DNA of 64,000 bases from positions 15,898,797-15,962,796 of the forward strand of contig NC_063058.1 of assembly GCF_018812025.1 (NCBI RefSeq), written 5' to 3'. The notes below the pieces were generated by a model. That model was not told the DNA's origin and did no database searches. It saw nothing but the letters and a program-made list of their open reading frames with translations. Every line of letters starts with the position of its first letter. The stretch's first letter is position 1. Below, in pieces: positions 1 through 11,780 of the stretch. This stretch comes from Megalobrama amblycephala. Its lineage: Eukaryota > Chordata > Actinopteri > Cypriniformes > Xenocyprididae. A program made the translations under genes and the position numbers.

Positions 1-24
1 GGCTTTCTACAAAACAAAATTTAA

Positions 25-828
25 CCCTTAAATGCATGACTGTTTCGCCAATCATTCTTACATATTCGGGTCTTTATCGACCCGGATCTATATCTAACAC
101 GGAAGGATCTCTACCTGTCGCGATAATATAAAACTCATCTGATATTAGAGTAACAATTACAGAAGGATAAAATAAAGCATATTTTGTTACCTTTTGGAGC
201 TTGAAAGGGCTCAGTTTGAGCAGATGTTTTATGCCATCATCACTGTCCTCGTCAGAGCTCATTTCCCAGTAAATTCAACAAATAATGGGCTATTTTTATG
301 TTTGAGGTCGCAAATATGAGCCCATTCGCGATCTCAAACATATTCTCAGAACTATATAATTTTCAACATCTTCAAAATCAATATTTCGATCGCTAACAGC
401 TTCACCAGAACAATCCAGTAACAGTTACAGTCATATTTGATTGCGTTCAGTACTTGTTCTGCAGTAAATCGCTGAGCCATTTCATGTTTCTCTTATTATT
501 TCGTTTTCTGTCTAAATGAGTCGTCACTTCAGCATTGTGTATCAGACATTGCCACCTTGTGGAATAAAGGTGAATTGCACTTATTCCATCATCTAAGATT
601 CAATTATTGTTGTGCAGAAAAAAATATATGTACACTCATACACACCTCGGGTCGTTTGCGACCCTATACAATCTTTTACAAAAAACGAATACAAAAATAG
701 GCATTCTTTATAATGAATTGATTGAGGAATACCAAGAAGGTTGATGTCTAACTTTAAAAAAATGAACAAGGAGGAGGGTAGTGAATGACGTCCCGGGTCA
801 CTAAAGACCCGAGGTATGCATTTAAGGG
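25..828. mobile_element. piggyBac-type nonautonomous element, copy 1
   Basis: TTAA (21-24 and 829-832) flanks terminal inverted repeats CCCTTAAATGCAT / ATGCATTTAAGGG. A TTAA target with CCC-type ends is the piggyBac signature. Subterminal palindromes based on CGGGTC/GACCCG occur at both ends. An open frame on the minus strand (262 to 74, 62 codons, beginning MSSDEDSDDG) may be a remnant; I see no DDD transposase core. Confidence 0.75.
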
Positions 829-1472
829 TTAATGAAGTGTGTCTGACCCACTCCATGTCTCCCGATATATTGCACATCTTATGATGTATCCTATCTTACT
901 CATGTTGTTTACTTTTCATAATCAAATAGATGAATTTAAAACATAACATTAAACAAATAATAATTTATTTTTAGACATATTTAATATTGGGGGCATCCAA
1001 GTTAATTGTTAATTGACATTTTAATTGTTTATTAATAAACTAATGTTTTCTGAATCCGTGTCTGCTGCAAAGATGAAGTTGACATTGCTGACTCTCATCA
1101 TCTCTGTGGACGCGCTTTGAGAGAAAATGCACATTTCATTTGGATTACATAATCAGAGAGTAGCCTATTTCTTTTCGTTTTGAATTATTTTGTTTAAAAG
1201 TAGACATTTCAGCTTTCTATAGATATATTTCTCATGTCTGTGAGGCAAGCAGCCTATATTCTGAGTTTCGGTTCATTTAGCCTATAGGACATGCTCCAGT
1301 TCAAGTGCAAGTGATCGCGCCGGCGCCATGATTTTATTGTCATTATTATATTTTCTGCTATATTTGCTTCTTGTTTATTAAATCCAGACAATATGTTGAT
1401 GAAACATTAAGATACAATTTTTACAAAACAAAATTCACTTTATAGGAAGGCTTTCTACAAAACAAAATTTAA

Positions 1473-2309
1473 CCCTTAAATGCATGACTGTTTCGCCAAT
1501 CATTCTTACATATTCGGGTCTTTATCGACCCGGATCTATATCTAACACGGAAGGATCTCTACCTGTCGCGATAATATAAAACTCATCTGATATTAGAGTA
1601 ACAATTACAGAAGGATAAAATAAAGCATATTTTGTTACCTTTTGGAGCTTGAAAGGGCTCAGTTTGAGCAGATGTTTTATGCCATCATCACTGTCCTCGT
1701 CAGAGCTCATTTCCCAGTAAATTCAGCAAATAATGGGCTAGTTTTATGTTTGAGGTCGCAAATATGAGCCCATTCGCGATCTCAAACATATTCTCAGAAC
1801 TATATAATTTTCAACATCTTCAAAATCAATATTTCGATCGCTAACAGCTTCACCAGATCAATCCAGTAACAGTTACAGTCATATTTGATTGCGTTCAGTA
1901 CTCGCTCTGCAGTAAATCGCTGAGCTATTTCATGTTTCTCTTATTATTTCGTTTTCTGTCTAAATGAGTCGTCACTTCAGCATTGTGTATCAGACATTGC
2001 CACCTTGTGGAATAAAGGTGAATTGCACTTATTCCGTCATCTAAGATTCAATTATTCTTGTGCAGAAAAAATGTATGTACACTCATACACACCTCGGGTC
2101 GTTAGCGACCCTATACAATTTTTACAAAAAATGAATACAAAAATAGGCATTCTTTTATAAATTTATTATTTTTTTCTTGTTATATTCTTTATAATGAATT
2201 GATTGCGGAATACCAAGAAGGTTGATGTCTAACTTTAAAAAAATGAACGAGGAGGAAGGTAGTGAATGACGTCCCGGGTCACTAAAGACCCGAGGTATGC
2301 ATTTAAGGG
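1473..2309. mobile_element. piggyBac-type nonautonomous element, copy 2
   Basis: This is the second copy within the tandem duplication, again bounded by TTAA (1469-1472, 2310-2313) and the same inverted ends. It differs from copy 1 mainly by about 33 extra AT-rich bases near 2155-2190. The 62-codon minus-strand frame (1710 to 1522) gives the same peptide as in copy 1. Confidence 0.75.
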
Positions 2310-2507
2310 TTAATGAAGTGTGTCTGACCCACTCCATGTCTCCCGATATATTGCGCATCTTATGATGTATCCTATCTTACTCATGTTGTTTACTTTTCAT
2401 AATCAAATAGATGAATTTAAAACAACATTAAACAAATAATAATTTATTTTTAGACATATTTAATATTGGGGGCATCCAAGTTAATTGACATATTTGATTT
2501 TTTTTTT

Positions 2508-2610
2508 TTTTTAAGTAACGCAATAGTTACTTTCCCTGGTAATAAGTTACTTTTATAATGATGTAACTCAGTTACTATTTGTGAGAAGTAACTACTAACT
2601 ATATATATAT
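2508..2610. repeat. Transposon fragment (AGTAACGCAATAGTTACTTT type)
   Basis: A T-run is followed by repeated AGTAAC/GTTACT words, a pattern seen in fish DNA-transposon ends. It is fragmentary and family unassigned. It lies 40 bp upstream of the ZNRF1 exon. Confidence 0.4.
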
Positions 2611-2648
2611 ATTTACATTGATAATTAATGTTTGTGTATGTGTTATAG

Positions 2649-2754
2649 ATGACGTGTTGTCAAGAGACGCAGGAGAATGTGTAATATGTCTCGAGGAGCT
2701 ACAGCAGGGAGACACCATCGCTAGACTGCCGTGCCTCTGTATCTATCACAAAAG
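2649..2754 (+). CDS. znrf1: ZNRF1 penultimate coding exon (first half of RING)
   Basis: The acceptor TTATAG ends at 2648 and the donor GTGAGC starts at 2755. It enters in phase after one base of an Asp codon and ends with AG of a split Ser codon. It carries the first RING cysteine pair (CVIC) and the CLCIYH ligands. Confidence 0.93.
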
Positions 2755-5700
2755 GTGAGCGACTAAACATTTCCCTGTACTATACCTTTAAATCATCATA
2801 ACTGCTACCATTGCATATTGAACAATTCATATTATTAATGTTTTTTGATCAACAAAACTTACTACCAATAAAATGCTTGTGATAATGACAAACCTCCTTG
2901 TGCTGGTCTAATCTTAGAGTGTTCACACTTGTAGTTCATTTGGTCTGAACCAAAAAAGAAAATAATACATTTAATCCTGGTTCCCACTATCATTTTTAAG
3001 ACCAAACCTAAAGATAGAAAAAAAAAGAAAAAAAAACTATTTTGCGACGGAACTTAACGAACATCCAAAACAATGCTATGTGCTGAGCTAAATGTACTCA
3101 TTATGCATTATTACTTATTATGCATATGTGTGCACATATGATGGCATTTTGACTAGCTGAGAACTCGTGAAAAGTTTATAAAATGTGTAAAGGCGTCAAA
3201 ACAGTAACAGGAATCCCTCCATCACACACACAAATGAAGATCTGCTCCAAGGAGATGGCGTTTCTGACACCTGTATTGAACTGTAATGGGCAACGTAGCT
3301 CCTATGATGAAAAAAAAAACAGGTATGCTTTTAGGGGTCGCATCTGGTGACATAACATCCTGTTTTTGGTTCATTTAGATATCTTAGGGCCATGTTGCGT
3401 TCATTTCATTCGAACAGCACCAGAGTTAGTTTGGAAGCAGACCAAGACCCACCTTTTCATGGGTCTCGGTTCGCTTGTTTGGTGCGCACCAGGGTTCAGA
3501 TGAAGTGCACTAACAGAGCAATCGCACCAGAATTCGTTTTAATCAAACCAAACCTGCCAAGTGTGAACACCTATTATGCTTTTTTACATTTTCAACTTTC
3601 TTTAGTGTGGAATGTTTCTGTTTTGAGTCACTCCAAAGGGAGTTATTCTCTATGTCAGTAAACACTCTTTCTGAACTACCAAAAAATGTCTTGAGTTTTC
3701 CTCTGGGAACGTACACATCACAGTGTTCCTCATTTAACATTGGACGTCGGATAGACGTGCAGATCATGTCTATATTAGGTCCGTCGGTCCATGACCATTT
3801 CTGAACATCCATTCGACGTCCAAACTAGGTCCACTATTTGGACGTCCAACCATGACCCAACCATGGTCAACATTTGACCTTTGAACTGGGTAATTTTTTT
3901 GGACGTCATTTGGACGTCTATAACAGGTGCAAGACATTTACATGATTAATATGCAATATTTGTTTTATAGGGCCTATCAACATGATTAATACATGAAGAG
4001 TTCAGATGCAAAAGAATCTAAGTGCCATCTGAAATTTTCTTCTAGAATGATCATTTTTATCAAGCTTGTATATTTAAGTTCAATAATTTCACTTAAATGG
4101 CTATGCAAATTACCTATAAAAATGATAATTCTAGAAGATGGCACTTAGAGGCTTTTGCATCTGAACTCTTCACATACAGGTTATGTATGTGAAGCCATGG
4201 TTTGTTTGTTTTTGTTTTTTTCCTGTTTTTCTTTAACTGGTTTATTTAAAGTAGCCTAATAAAGTTATTTATTTATGCATACATGTATTTTTGCATGTAT
4301 CTGTTTATTTATTTGGAAATGCAATTTGTGGGAAATTATAGTTCAGAAAATAATTTCATGGTAGCATATATTAGGCCTATCCTCCTTATTTCTAATTTAA
4401 AAAGAACCAACAGCAGCTAAAGGACGGGCGAGGACAACTCTCTATCAAGGGCTTTGGATTTCAACCAAAGAGACAAAAACCAGTCAACATCACTCTGATT
4501 GGTCGAGGCGGCACATCATCATAACCCAACCAGTAAACACCACTCTGATTGGCCGAGGCAACACGGCAGGCATTTCGCGCGAGTGTTCAACCATTGCAAA
4601 ATGACGGCACAGCTTTTCAGCCTACATTGCTGCATTTATTTTTGAATAAAGATGAAGATGGTAATATTGAATTGTGATTTATTTGTATTTGTATAACTGT
4701 AGTGTTGTATGTGTTCCCATGTTTCCAGAGGGTGGAGGACATATTGGCAAATTTTCTGTGCCAGTTAATTTTCCTGTAGCTTTGTTTGGCTCAAGTTCTA
4801 GTTTCAACAGGAAATGCATTACACCTTCGTATGCATCTCCAATTATCACCTGCATGCTGAGACAATCAAATGGCGTTTTTGGAAAATGATCTAGTCCCAT
4901 TTCAGAAGGTGGCATACTGTTCCAGATCATTTTGCAAAAACTCAATTTGATTGTCTCAGCAGCAGGTGATAACTGGAGATGCATACGAAGGTGTAATGCA
5001 TTTCCTGTTGAAGACGCCCACAAACGACCACATTTGGACTATAAATAGCCCTTACACGGAGGTCCCACGGACGTCAACAAAAAAGACGTCGCCTGGCGTT
5101 ACAAAACAACCCCTTCAATGGTCCGAATTTGGATGTCCCAAATTTACATGAAAAAGACGTCACTCCGACGTCACATTGCGCAGTGGGTAAATAATCCCAC
5201 CTGAGGCACACGGAGAAAAAAAACGGAAGATGCGTTTTTAGTAGAGTTAGTAGAGTGTTGAAACTCGGGAAACACGTTATGGTAAAGGGGTGTGACATTT
5301 TCAAAACACACTCGAAGCGGTTGACCAATCACAACACACTGGTGCAGCCGACAAATCAGAGCACACTGTGCTTTTCGGAAGGAGGGGCTTCATAGAGACA
5401 GGAACTAAACCGAGTTACTGACAGACTGGGAAGAGAGAAGCTGCTGCCTTGTAAAATATGTGCAAGGACTTTGTAAAAGGGCATAATAGTTCCTCTTTAA
5501 ACATGTCAGGAAATGTTAGCTTTTAGTCAGTCAAATGAATGACAAATTGCCTGAGAATATATATTCTACTTTGTTTTGCTGAACATGAAACACAAACCTT
5601 GTCATGTCCTATATATAATTATGTGATTATGTAACTATATGATTGACATTTGATGTCTGTATATGGTGTCTCAGCAGGAGGCTTCTGGCTATTGAATATC

Positions 5701-6232
5701 ACACTCACGCATATGTCTTAAACCGCAGACACCTTGAAAAGTGAACCGATTGGCTCGCTGGTGTTCGTTTGCTGCTCATATTTGAGGTGATGTTGAAGCG
5801 GAATCAAACAAATTAGCCACAAGCAAGTTATTCGCTCAGTCCTAACCAGGCGAGATGCAATAAAGTGACAACCAATAAATTCTAAGTTAATCATAATGTT
5901 TTTGGCCTAACCAGCTGCAACCGGCAAGACATTTGTGACACTTGCTTGGTTTCTATATCCGGTCCAGAATCCCGCTCCACGTCGCCGTACATTAAATACC
6001 AAATATGTTCAGATTGGCTGTGAATTTGTCATTTCCTGCAGTTTCTGCATTTTTTAGTGAGGACAGAAAAATTATGTGATGCTGGAAACTCATTGTGGCT
6101 GCTTAGGATAATTTAAAAGCAATATGCTAATGTAAATGTTGTCTTTCTGACATTTTTATCATCTTTTTCATTAGCTGTATAGACTCCTGGTTTGAGATCA
6201 ACCGCTCCTGCCCTGAACATCCTTCAGACTGA
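2649..6232 (+). CDS. znrf1: ZNRF1 (zinc and RING finger 1) E3 ubiquitin ligase, 3' part
   Basis: Two coding exons are visible, 2649-2754 and 6175-6232 (stop TGA 6230-6232). Joined in phase they encode about 54 residues with the RING core: CVICLEEL, then ARLPCLCIYHKSCIDSW, ending NRSCPEHPSD. This is the conserved C-terminus of the ZNRF1/ZNRF2 family, membrane-associated E3 ubiquitin ligases of the endosome-lysosome system. VLSRDAGECVIC and the serine in HKSCIDSW fit ZNRF1 better than ZNRF2, and the neighbour LDHD matches the vertebrate ZNRF1-LDHD order. The N-terminal exons lie left of the window. The serine codon of HKSC is split between the exons (AG/C). Family assignment is firm; the paralog choice rests on a few residues and synteny. 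Confidence 0.93.
2929..3571. mobile_element. MITE with GTGTTCACACTTG ends
   Basis: Left end GTGTTCACACTTG with a nearby GGTCTGAACC matches, inverted, the right end CAAGTGTGAACAC. The frames here are repeat shadows. It sits in the ZNRF1 intron. Confidence 0.6.
3680..3940. repeat. GACGTC-rich repeat block A
   Basis: Repeated TTGGACGTCC / GGACGTCTA words. A related block at 5030-5190 may be the other end of one element interrupted by younger insertions. Family not recognised. Confidence 0.4.
3995..4171. repeat. Small foldback MITE
   Basis: Arms of about 60 bp: GAAGAGTTCAGATGCAAAAG at the left and its inverse at the right, with AAGTGCCATCT also mirrored. The loop is about 50 bp. Transcribed, it would form a long hairpin. 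Confidence 0.75.
4803..5012. repeat. Foldback repeat, about 90-bp arms
   Basis: Left arm 4803-4892 and right arm 4924-5012 are near-perfect inverse copies (TTCAACAGGAAATGCATTAC versus GTAATGCATTTCCTGTTGAA). The open frames on both strands follow from this symmetry and are not genes. Confidence 0.8.
5030..5190. repeat. GACGTC-rich repeat block B
   Basis: Several GACGTC palindromes in an otherwise unremarkable intron; companion of the block at 3680-3940. Confidence 0.35.
5191..6174. other. ZNRF1 intron, no gene recognised
   Basis: 5230-5490 resembles a dispersed fish repeat; the rest is AT-rich intron up to the acceptor at 6174. Confidence 0.6.
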
Positions 6233-6266
6233 CCTCCATCATCTACTTCTGCTACCACTGAGAAAG
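6175..6266 (+). CDS. znrf1: ZNRF1 last coding exon plus start of 3'UTR
   Basis: The acceptor TTAG ends at 6174. The coding part is 6175-6232 (CIDSWFEINRSCPEHPSD, stop TGA). The exon probably continues untranslated to 6266, where GTGAAC could be a donor to the UTR exon starting at 9328. The last RING cysteines lie here. Confidence 0.85.
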
Positions 6267-7154
6267 GTGAACCCATCACACAGATGTTCACCTACATCTA
6301 AACATGTGTCTCAATAATCTGATATTTCAAGTAATCATTTTATATTGGAATTTTTGATTTTATCAAACTGTATTAGCATCTTATCAATGCAATGCACCAC
6401 TTTAAGGTAGACTATAGAAAGCATCCTCCAGAGTAGCAACACCAATCTTTTTTCTTTTTTTTTTGACAAGCTCTTATTGTAAATAAACCTTCACACTTGT
6501 AATGACATTTTTGACATATAGTAAATGTGAAATTAACACCTAAACCCCTCATGGCCTCGTGACCTTTCGCTATTATAAAGGACCTAAAATTGCTATGTAA
6601 TGCAAATGAAAGTTTTCACACTTGAGTCCTCTATAAAAAACTGCATCTAGAACTCAGACCACTTTTATAGTAGGCCTATAATAATAATAATTATAATATG
6701 CATATGCAAGTTTTTATACTTGAGTAAAAAATTGCATTCACAAAGATCTAGAACTCAGACTACTTTAATAATAATAATAATAATAATAATAATTAATACA
6801 CTTTCACACTATCAGTGGCAAGTGGTGACTTCTTTAACTGGGTTGAGACACCGGCAGTGTTTTTTGAATTAATCTCTTACAGTGTATGTCTTTAACAGTT
6901 TAGCGGTTATTTCTATTTGGAGACTATGAAATACTATGAAAATAGTTTCAGTTATGACCTTTTTTATTTGATTTAGTCTAGTTGGTTTTGTATCAAATAC
7001 AATGTGATTTTTGGTGATTGAGATCTGGCAGCAACAGAACACTTTTCCGCTTGAGTGAGCGATTCGCGCTTAACTCCCCCATTTGCCAGCAAACCAATGA
7101 ATATGCGGGACATCAATGACGATACATAACAACAGAGCGTAGGCACCGAAGCTG
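6267..7154. other. ZNRF1 3' intron, no gene recognised
   Basis: AT-rich sequence with a short AAT microsatellite near 6768-6792. No splice-flanked frame of interest. Confidence 0.6.
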
Positions 7155-7335
7155 TTAGCTGTGTTCGACTTGAATCGGTGCTGCGCAGACCGATCGGTGT
7201 ATGACATCAAAGCACCTCGAGAGCGATTAGAGAGTAGACGGCTCTGTATGCTTTTGTATCGCTCTTGCAGTACTTTAATGTCATGCACAGATCAGTCTGC
7301 GCAGCGCCGTTTCAAGTCAAACACGCCTGTTGTGG
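7155..7335. repeat. Imperfect foldback repeat
   Basis: Left GTGTTCGACTTGAATCGGTG with CTGCGCAGACCGATC mirrors right GATCAGTCTGCGCAG with TTTCAAGTCAAACAC. GC content is higher than the surroundings. The overlapping frames on both strands are symmetry artefacts. Confidence 0.6.
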
Positions 7336-7601
7336 ATCCGCTTATCCTCTGTCACTGTCACAGATTTAAATAAAATTACAGTCATTTGGCAAATAAATAA
7401 ATGATGGACAGTTACATACGTATCACCAACATTTTATTATGTAAGATTTATGTTACACCACAAATGAAAAGGGAATTTATAGTCATTTATTGTGTTAATT
7501 AATTAGCAAATCCACAAACTCATTCTCTCAAATGGCTGGGGTATGCAGAGCATTCGCAGTTTATATACACTGCATGCCACCCCTGATATATATATATACA
7601 C

Positions 7602-8533
7602 ACAGTACAGTCCAAAAGTTTGGAACCACTAAGATTTTTAATGTTTTTAAAAGAAGTTTCGTCTGCTCACCAAGGCTACATTTATTTAATTAAAAATACA
7701 GTAAAAACAGTAATATTGTGAAATATTATTACAATTTAAAATAACTGTGTACTATTTAAATATATTTGACAAAGTAATTTATTCCTGTGATGCAAAGCTG
7801 AATTTTCAGCATCGTTACTCCAGTCTTCAGTGTCACATGATCCTTCAGAAATCATTCTAATATGCTGATTTGCTGCTCAATAAACATTTATGATTATTTT
7901 CAATGTTGAAAACAGTTGTGTACTTTTTTTTCAGGATTCCTTGATGAATAGAAAGTTCAAAAGAACAGCATTTATCTGAAATACAAAGCTTCTGTAGCAT
8001 TATACACTACCGTTCAAAAGTTTGGGGTCAGTAAGAATTTTTATTTTTATTTTTTTGAAAAGAAATTAAAGAAATGAATACTTTTATTCAGCAAGGATGC
8101 ATTAAATCAATCAAAAGTGGCAGTAAAGACATTTATAATGTTACAAAAGATTAGATTTCAGATAAACACTGTTCTTTTGAACTTTCTATTCATCAAATAA
8201 TCCTGAAAAAAAATATTGTACACAAATATTTTGTACAATTGTACACATTAAATGTTTCTTGAGCAGCAGATCAGCATATTAGAATGATTTCTGAAGGATC
8301 ATGTGACACTGAAGACTGGAGTAATGATGCTGAAAATTCAGCTTTGCATCACAGGAATAAATTACTTTGTGAAATATATTCAAATAGAAAACAGTTATTT
8401 TAAATTGTAATAATATTTCACAATATTACTGTTTTTACTGTATTTTTAATTAAATAAATGTAGCCTTGGTGAGCAGACGAAACTTCTTTTAAAAACAGTA
8501 AAAATCTTAGTGGTTCCAAACTTTTGGACTGTA

Positions 8534-8538
<5 letters not shown>
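7602..8538 (+). mobile_element. Composite Tc1-type MITE, copy 1 (about 940 bp)
   Basis: Ends are ACAGTACAGTCCAAAAG and its inverse, within TA-rich flanks. The two halves are near inverse copies of each other. In the middle, near 8007, lies a second terminus-like motif, CACTACCGTTCAAAAG, as if one element's end were trapped inside another. The same unit recurs inverted at 50313-51255. Tc1/mariner affinity is inferred from the TA flanks and end style. Confidence 0.75.
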
Positions 8539-8606
<68 letters not shown>

Positions 8607-8658
8607 TACAAAAAAAAAATTATATATATATATATTTTTTTATTTTTTTTTGGGTAGA

Positions 8659-8735
<77 letters not shown>

Positions 8736-8738
8736 ACA

Positions 8739-8774
<36 letters not shown>

Positions 8775-8777
8775 ACC

Positions 8778-8832
<55 letters not shown>
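8538..8832. repeat. (TA)n microsatellite cluster
   Basis: Long TA runs at about 8538-8602, 8661-8731, 8743-8770 and 8793-8831, separated by short A/T runs. The YIYIYI frames are products of the repeat. Copy number is likely unreliable in any assembly. Confidence 0.95.
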
Positions 8833-8835
<3 letters not shown>

Positions 8836-8961
8836 GTGTCTTAGGCCACCATTAGATGTGGTTTTAGCAATGGTATAATAACCATATATAATTATTTCTT
8901 TATGTCTCTTTATTAGAATATAACCAGAAAATACAGTAAATTTGTATGCAGTATTAAAAAA

Positions 8962-8998
<37 letters not shown>

Positions 8999-9184
8999 AC
9001 ATCTATAGGCTATAGGAAGTTTCTGATTTTCTTCTTTGAGAAACTGGAAGAAGTCCAGGAGGTCACACTAAATATTTTGTTCAGATTTTGTTTTACATTT
9101 TGTGTACATAATTCTGATATTTTCTGTTTGTATCGTAATAAAGAGACTGAAAAATAAATATGGATGGTCATTAAAACATTGCTA

Positions 9185-9186
<2 letters not shown>

Positions 9187-9234
<48 letters not shown>
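9187..9234. repeat. (TA)n microsatellite
   Basis: Uninterrupted TA run in the last ZNRF1 intron, about 95 bp before the UTR exon acceptor. Confidence 0.95.
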
Positions 9235-9236
<2 letters not shown>

Positions 9237-9327
9237 ACATTCAGACCAGCTCCCCAAGTGTGAAAACACCCTCGGGCTCAGTATAACTTTTGTATTCCTT
9301 CTTTGTCTCTTTTTCCTCTCACTGTAG

Positions 9328-10840
9328 GGCACTTTATGGACCTAAACCTGGATATCCTGACACAAAAATAACCAAAAAAAAATCAATCTACCACCCAATT
9401 CGATCAAACCTACGGAAACGGAAATGTGTCATCGCAAAACTGAACCAAATAAAAGTGTTCATCCAGTCAACACCGTCATTACTACTTGCATCCCAGAATC
9501 TCCTACTCGCTGTGCTAGAGATTGCTAAACTGCTAACCGGACCCCCCCCCACGCCAACCACCAACACCGGATCTCTGGCTTTGGAGAACGTCTCGCTTTC
9601 TCGCCCCCTCTATATACTCTGTGTTCTTATCGACATGTGTGTTCAGTCTGCATTTTGACCCGGTCCTCTCTCCTTGTGTATGTAATCAGACAAAGGGAGA
9701 TGGGAAGGAGGGGCGGGGCAACTAAAAGGGCGGAGCGATAAAGGGGCGGGGCACTGGCGGCAAACAAGTAGGAAGTAGAACACCCTTTGCAAACCAATCC
9801 AGAGGCCATACCTGTCCTGTCAGTCAAACGATGCTGATTAGAGGGGCCATAAGGGGTGTGGCAGGGGGGCGGAATTTCACACCTGGTTCGTGGGAGGAGT
9901 TTCGTGTGCGTGGTTCACTTGATAGTGATGTGACAGGCGGTGGATGTAGATTTACTTATACTGTGTGTGCATGTGCGTGATCATGTGTCCACAGGTGGGG
10001 AAATGTGTAAATTGTGTTTCCTGTTAGTGCCAGAGGAAGTCCAAGACGTCAGCATGTGTTGGGATGAGGGTTTACGGTCATAAACAGAGAGACGTACGCT
10101 CTCGGTCTGTCTTCAAATGTTTACAATTCACAGTAGATGTCTTTCCCCCATGGATTCTGAAATGATAAGAAGCTCAAAGCTATTTTCCTAGTTTCATCTG
10201 CAATTTTTGGGCAGTTATTATGAAGCGCTGACCATAATATTCAGACAGTTTCCCTGTAAAAGCCTTGAGTACGTATTCAGTGTGTGTGTGTGTGTATGTG
10301 TGTGTGATTTCAGCTTCTGTCCATCTTCCCATGTTTTCTGTATGTGACCGACCAGCTTGCGTCTGGTAAGCTAATGTTGCTTCACTACTGTATGTAAAGC
10401 CCAGATATACTGGTGTGAAACTATTACAAGATCATTTCTATGATCTGCATTTACTTTTTATTTTTGAAAAATCTGTGAGAAACCTCACAAGAAATATATT
10501 TAACCTTCAGGATGCCTCCGTCTACTGTATAAACAGCAAGCACTGTTAGAAAATAATGTTGCTGAAATTGTAAAAATTTAAAAAAATGAAAACAAATTAA
10601 AAAAAATAATAAAGGCGTGAAATGAAAAGGGTAGAAAAAATAACTGCAAGAAAATATTTGACAACCTATTACTTTTTGTGTTGGATAGAAATAGAGCATT
10701 TCTGAGGTGGTTTTTTTTTTTTTTTTTCATGCTTCGTGCCTGTAAATGAGGGCATACAAACACCATCCATCAAAACAATGGATAACGATTTCGCCTCACC
10801 GTGTAAAACAAATCAAACAAATAAACAGAGTCAGGTAGCG
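9328..10840 (+). other. znrf1: Probable ZNRF1 terminal 3'UTR exon
   Basis: A strong polypyrimidine tract and acceptor (CTCTCACTGTAG, ending 9327) precede sequence without a credible reading frame. Candidate poly(A) signals are AATAAA at 10608-10613 and 10820-10825. The exon holds a GC-box cluster near 9705-9765 and a GT repeat near 10278-10303. The 3' end is a guess between the two signals; ATTAAA at 11073 is another option. Confidence 0.45.
9705..9765. promoter_or_regulatory. GC-box cluster in ZNRF1 3'UTR
   Basis: GGGGCGGGG, GGGCGGAG and GGGGCGGGGC occur within 60 bp. They could bind Sp1-class factors or form G-rich structure. A role is not shown. Confidence 0.35.
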
Positions 10841-11184
10841 TAGTACTATCTTGTGCAGCATTGGCTGCAGAAAGTGACTCGGCACTCTCGAAACCCATCC
10901 TTTTCTTATTTTTGCATTCAAGTCTGTTATTTTGTATGTTTTTCTTTTCTTTTCTTTTTTTTTTTTCCAGGGACATGAATGGATGCCTGTTTTTAGGAGG
11001 TACAAATAAGTGTCTGATGATTTTGATGTGCAATCTGTGGGACGAGTAATAATGATGATGATCATACATATAATTAAAACAAGATGAAATAAGACCAGAT
11101 GTTGCTTTCTTTTATCGATCGGTCCATTGCACACACACAAAAAGTGTCAAAAAAAATCCAATCCAAAAGAACGAGACGAGACAA

Positions 11185-11614
11185 AACCATTTTATGTTAG
11201 CAGTTTTTAATTTCTGCATCACATTTAGCTCATCAGATCTCGTGTTCTGCTTCACAGATTCTCTCTTTCATAAGCAAATATATCCATATAAATAAATACA
11301 TTCACAGATATGTAGAAGGGGAAATGGCCCGACTAAACAAGTTTGTCACACCATAATTTCACATATTTATAAAAACAAAATAAAATAATTTTTGCAAAAT
11401 TCAGCCCTGTACATTCATAATGTGTATTCAAAATAATAATTTACTTCATGAATATTCATACAGAGAGCTTGAGTGATTCGAGATTTTGTAAAAGCTCTAG
11501 TCTTAATCATTCTCTTTCTTAAAATCTAAAACAAACCTCATTCTCCTGACCTCTAGTGGTCAGAAAGTGTAGTGCAGAGAATCATCTTTAGTGTTCTGTG
11601 TTGGTTTGAGTTAA
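11185..11614 (-). other. ldhd: LDHD 3'UTR
   Basis: Sequence following the LDHD stop codon on the minus strand. The first plausible poly(A) signal read in that direction is ATTAAA at 11211-11206. ZNRF1 approaches from the opposite side, so the two genes converge here. Confidence 0.5.
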
Positions 11615-11780
11615 TTACAACACCTTTCCAGGATTCATGAGGTTTTTGGGATCCAGGGTAGCCTTGAGGCCCTTCATTACCTCTATGGCCAACGGACCGA
11701 CCTCTTCCCTGAGCAGGGCCCGCTTTCCTAGACCGATCCCATGTTCGCCGGTACAAGTTCCGTCCATTGCCAGTGCCCTC
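11615..11780 (-). CDS. ldhd: LDHD exon 11 (C-terminus)
   Basis: Residues 434-488. Contains [14 protein letters not shown] and ends LMNPGKVL with stop TAA at 11617-11615. The 5.1-kb intron before it contains four foldback or MITE insertions. Confidence 0.97.

Larger units (their letters stand above)
1..2490. repeat. Tandem segmental duplication (period 1448 bp)
   Basis: Window base 1 onward (GGCTTTCTACAAAACAAAAT) recurs at 1449 with only scattered substitutions and small indels. Similarity runs to about 1008 in copy 1 and about 2490 in copy 2; 1010-1448 is the spacer, or the rest of the unit. Flanking sequence outside the embedded MITE is duplicated too, so this is a duplication of a locus, not two insertions. 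It lies in a ZNRF1 intron. The left edge may extend beyond the window. Confidence 0.9.

Noticed and set aside
8510..8878. Frames of alternating Tyr-Ile, 106-122 codons
   Set aside because: Pure (TA)n microsatellite.
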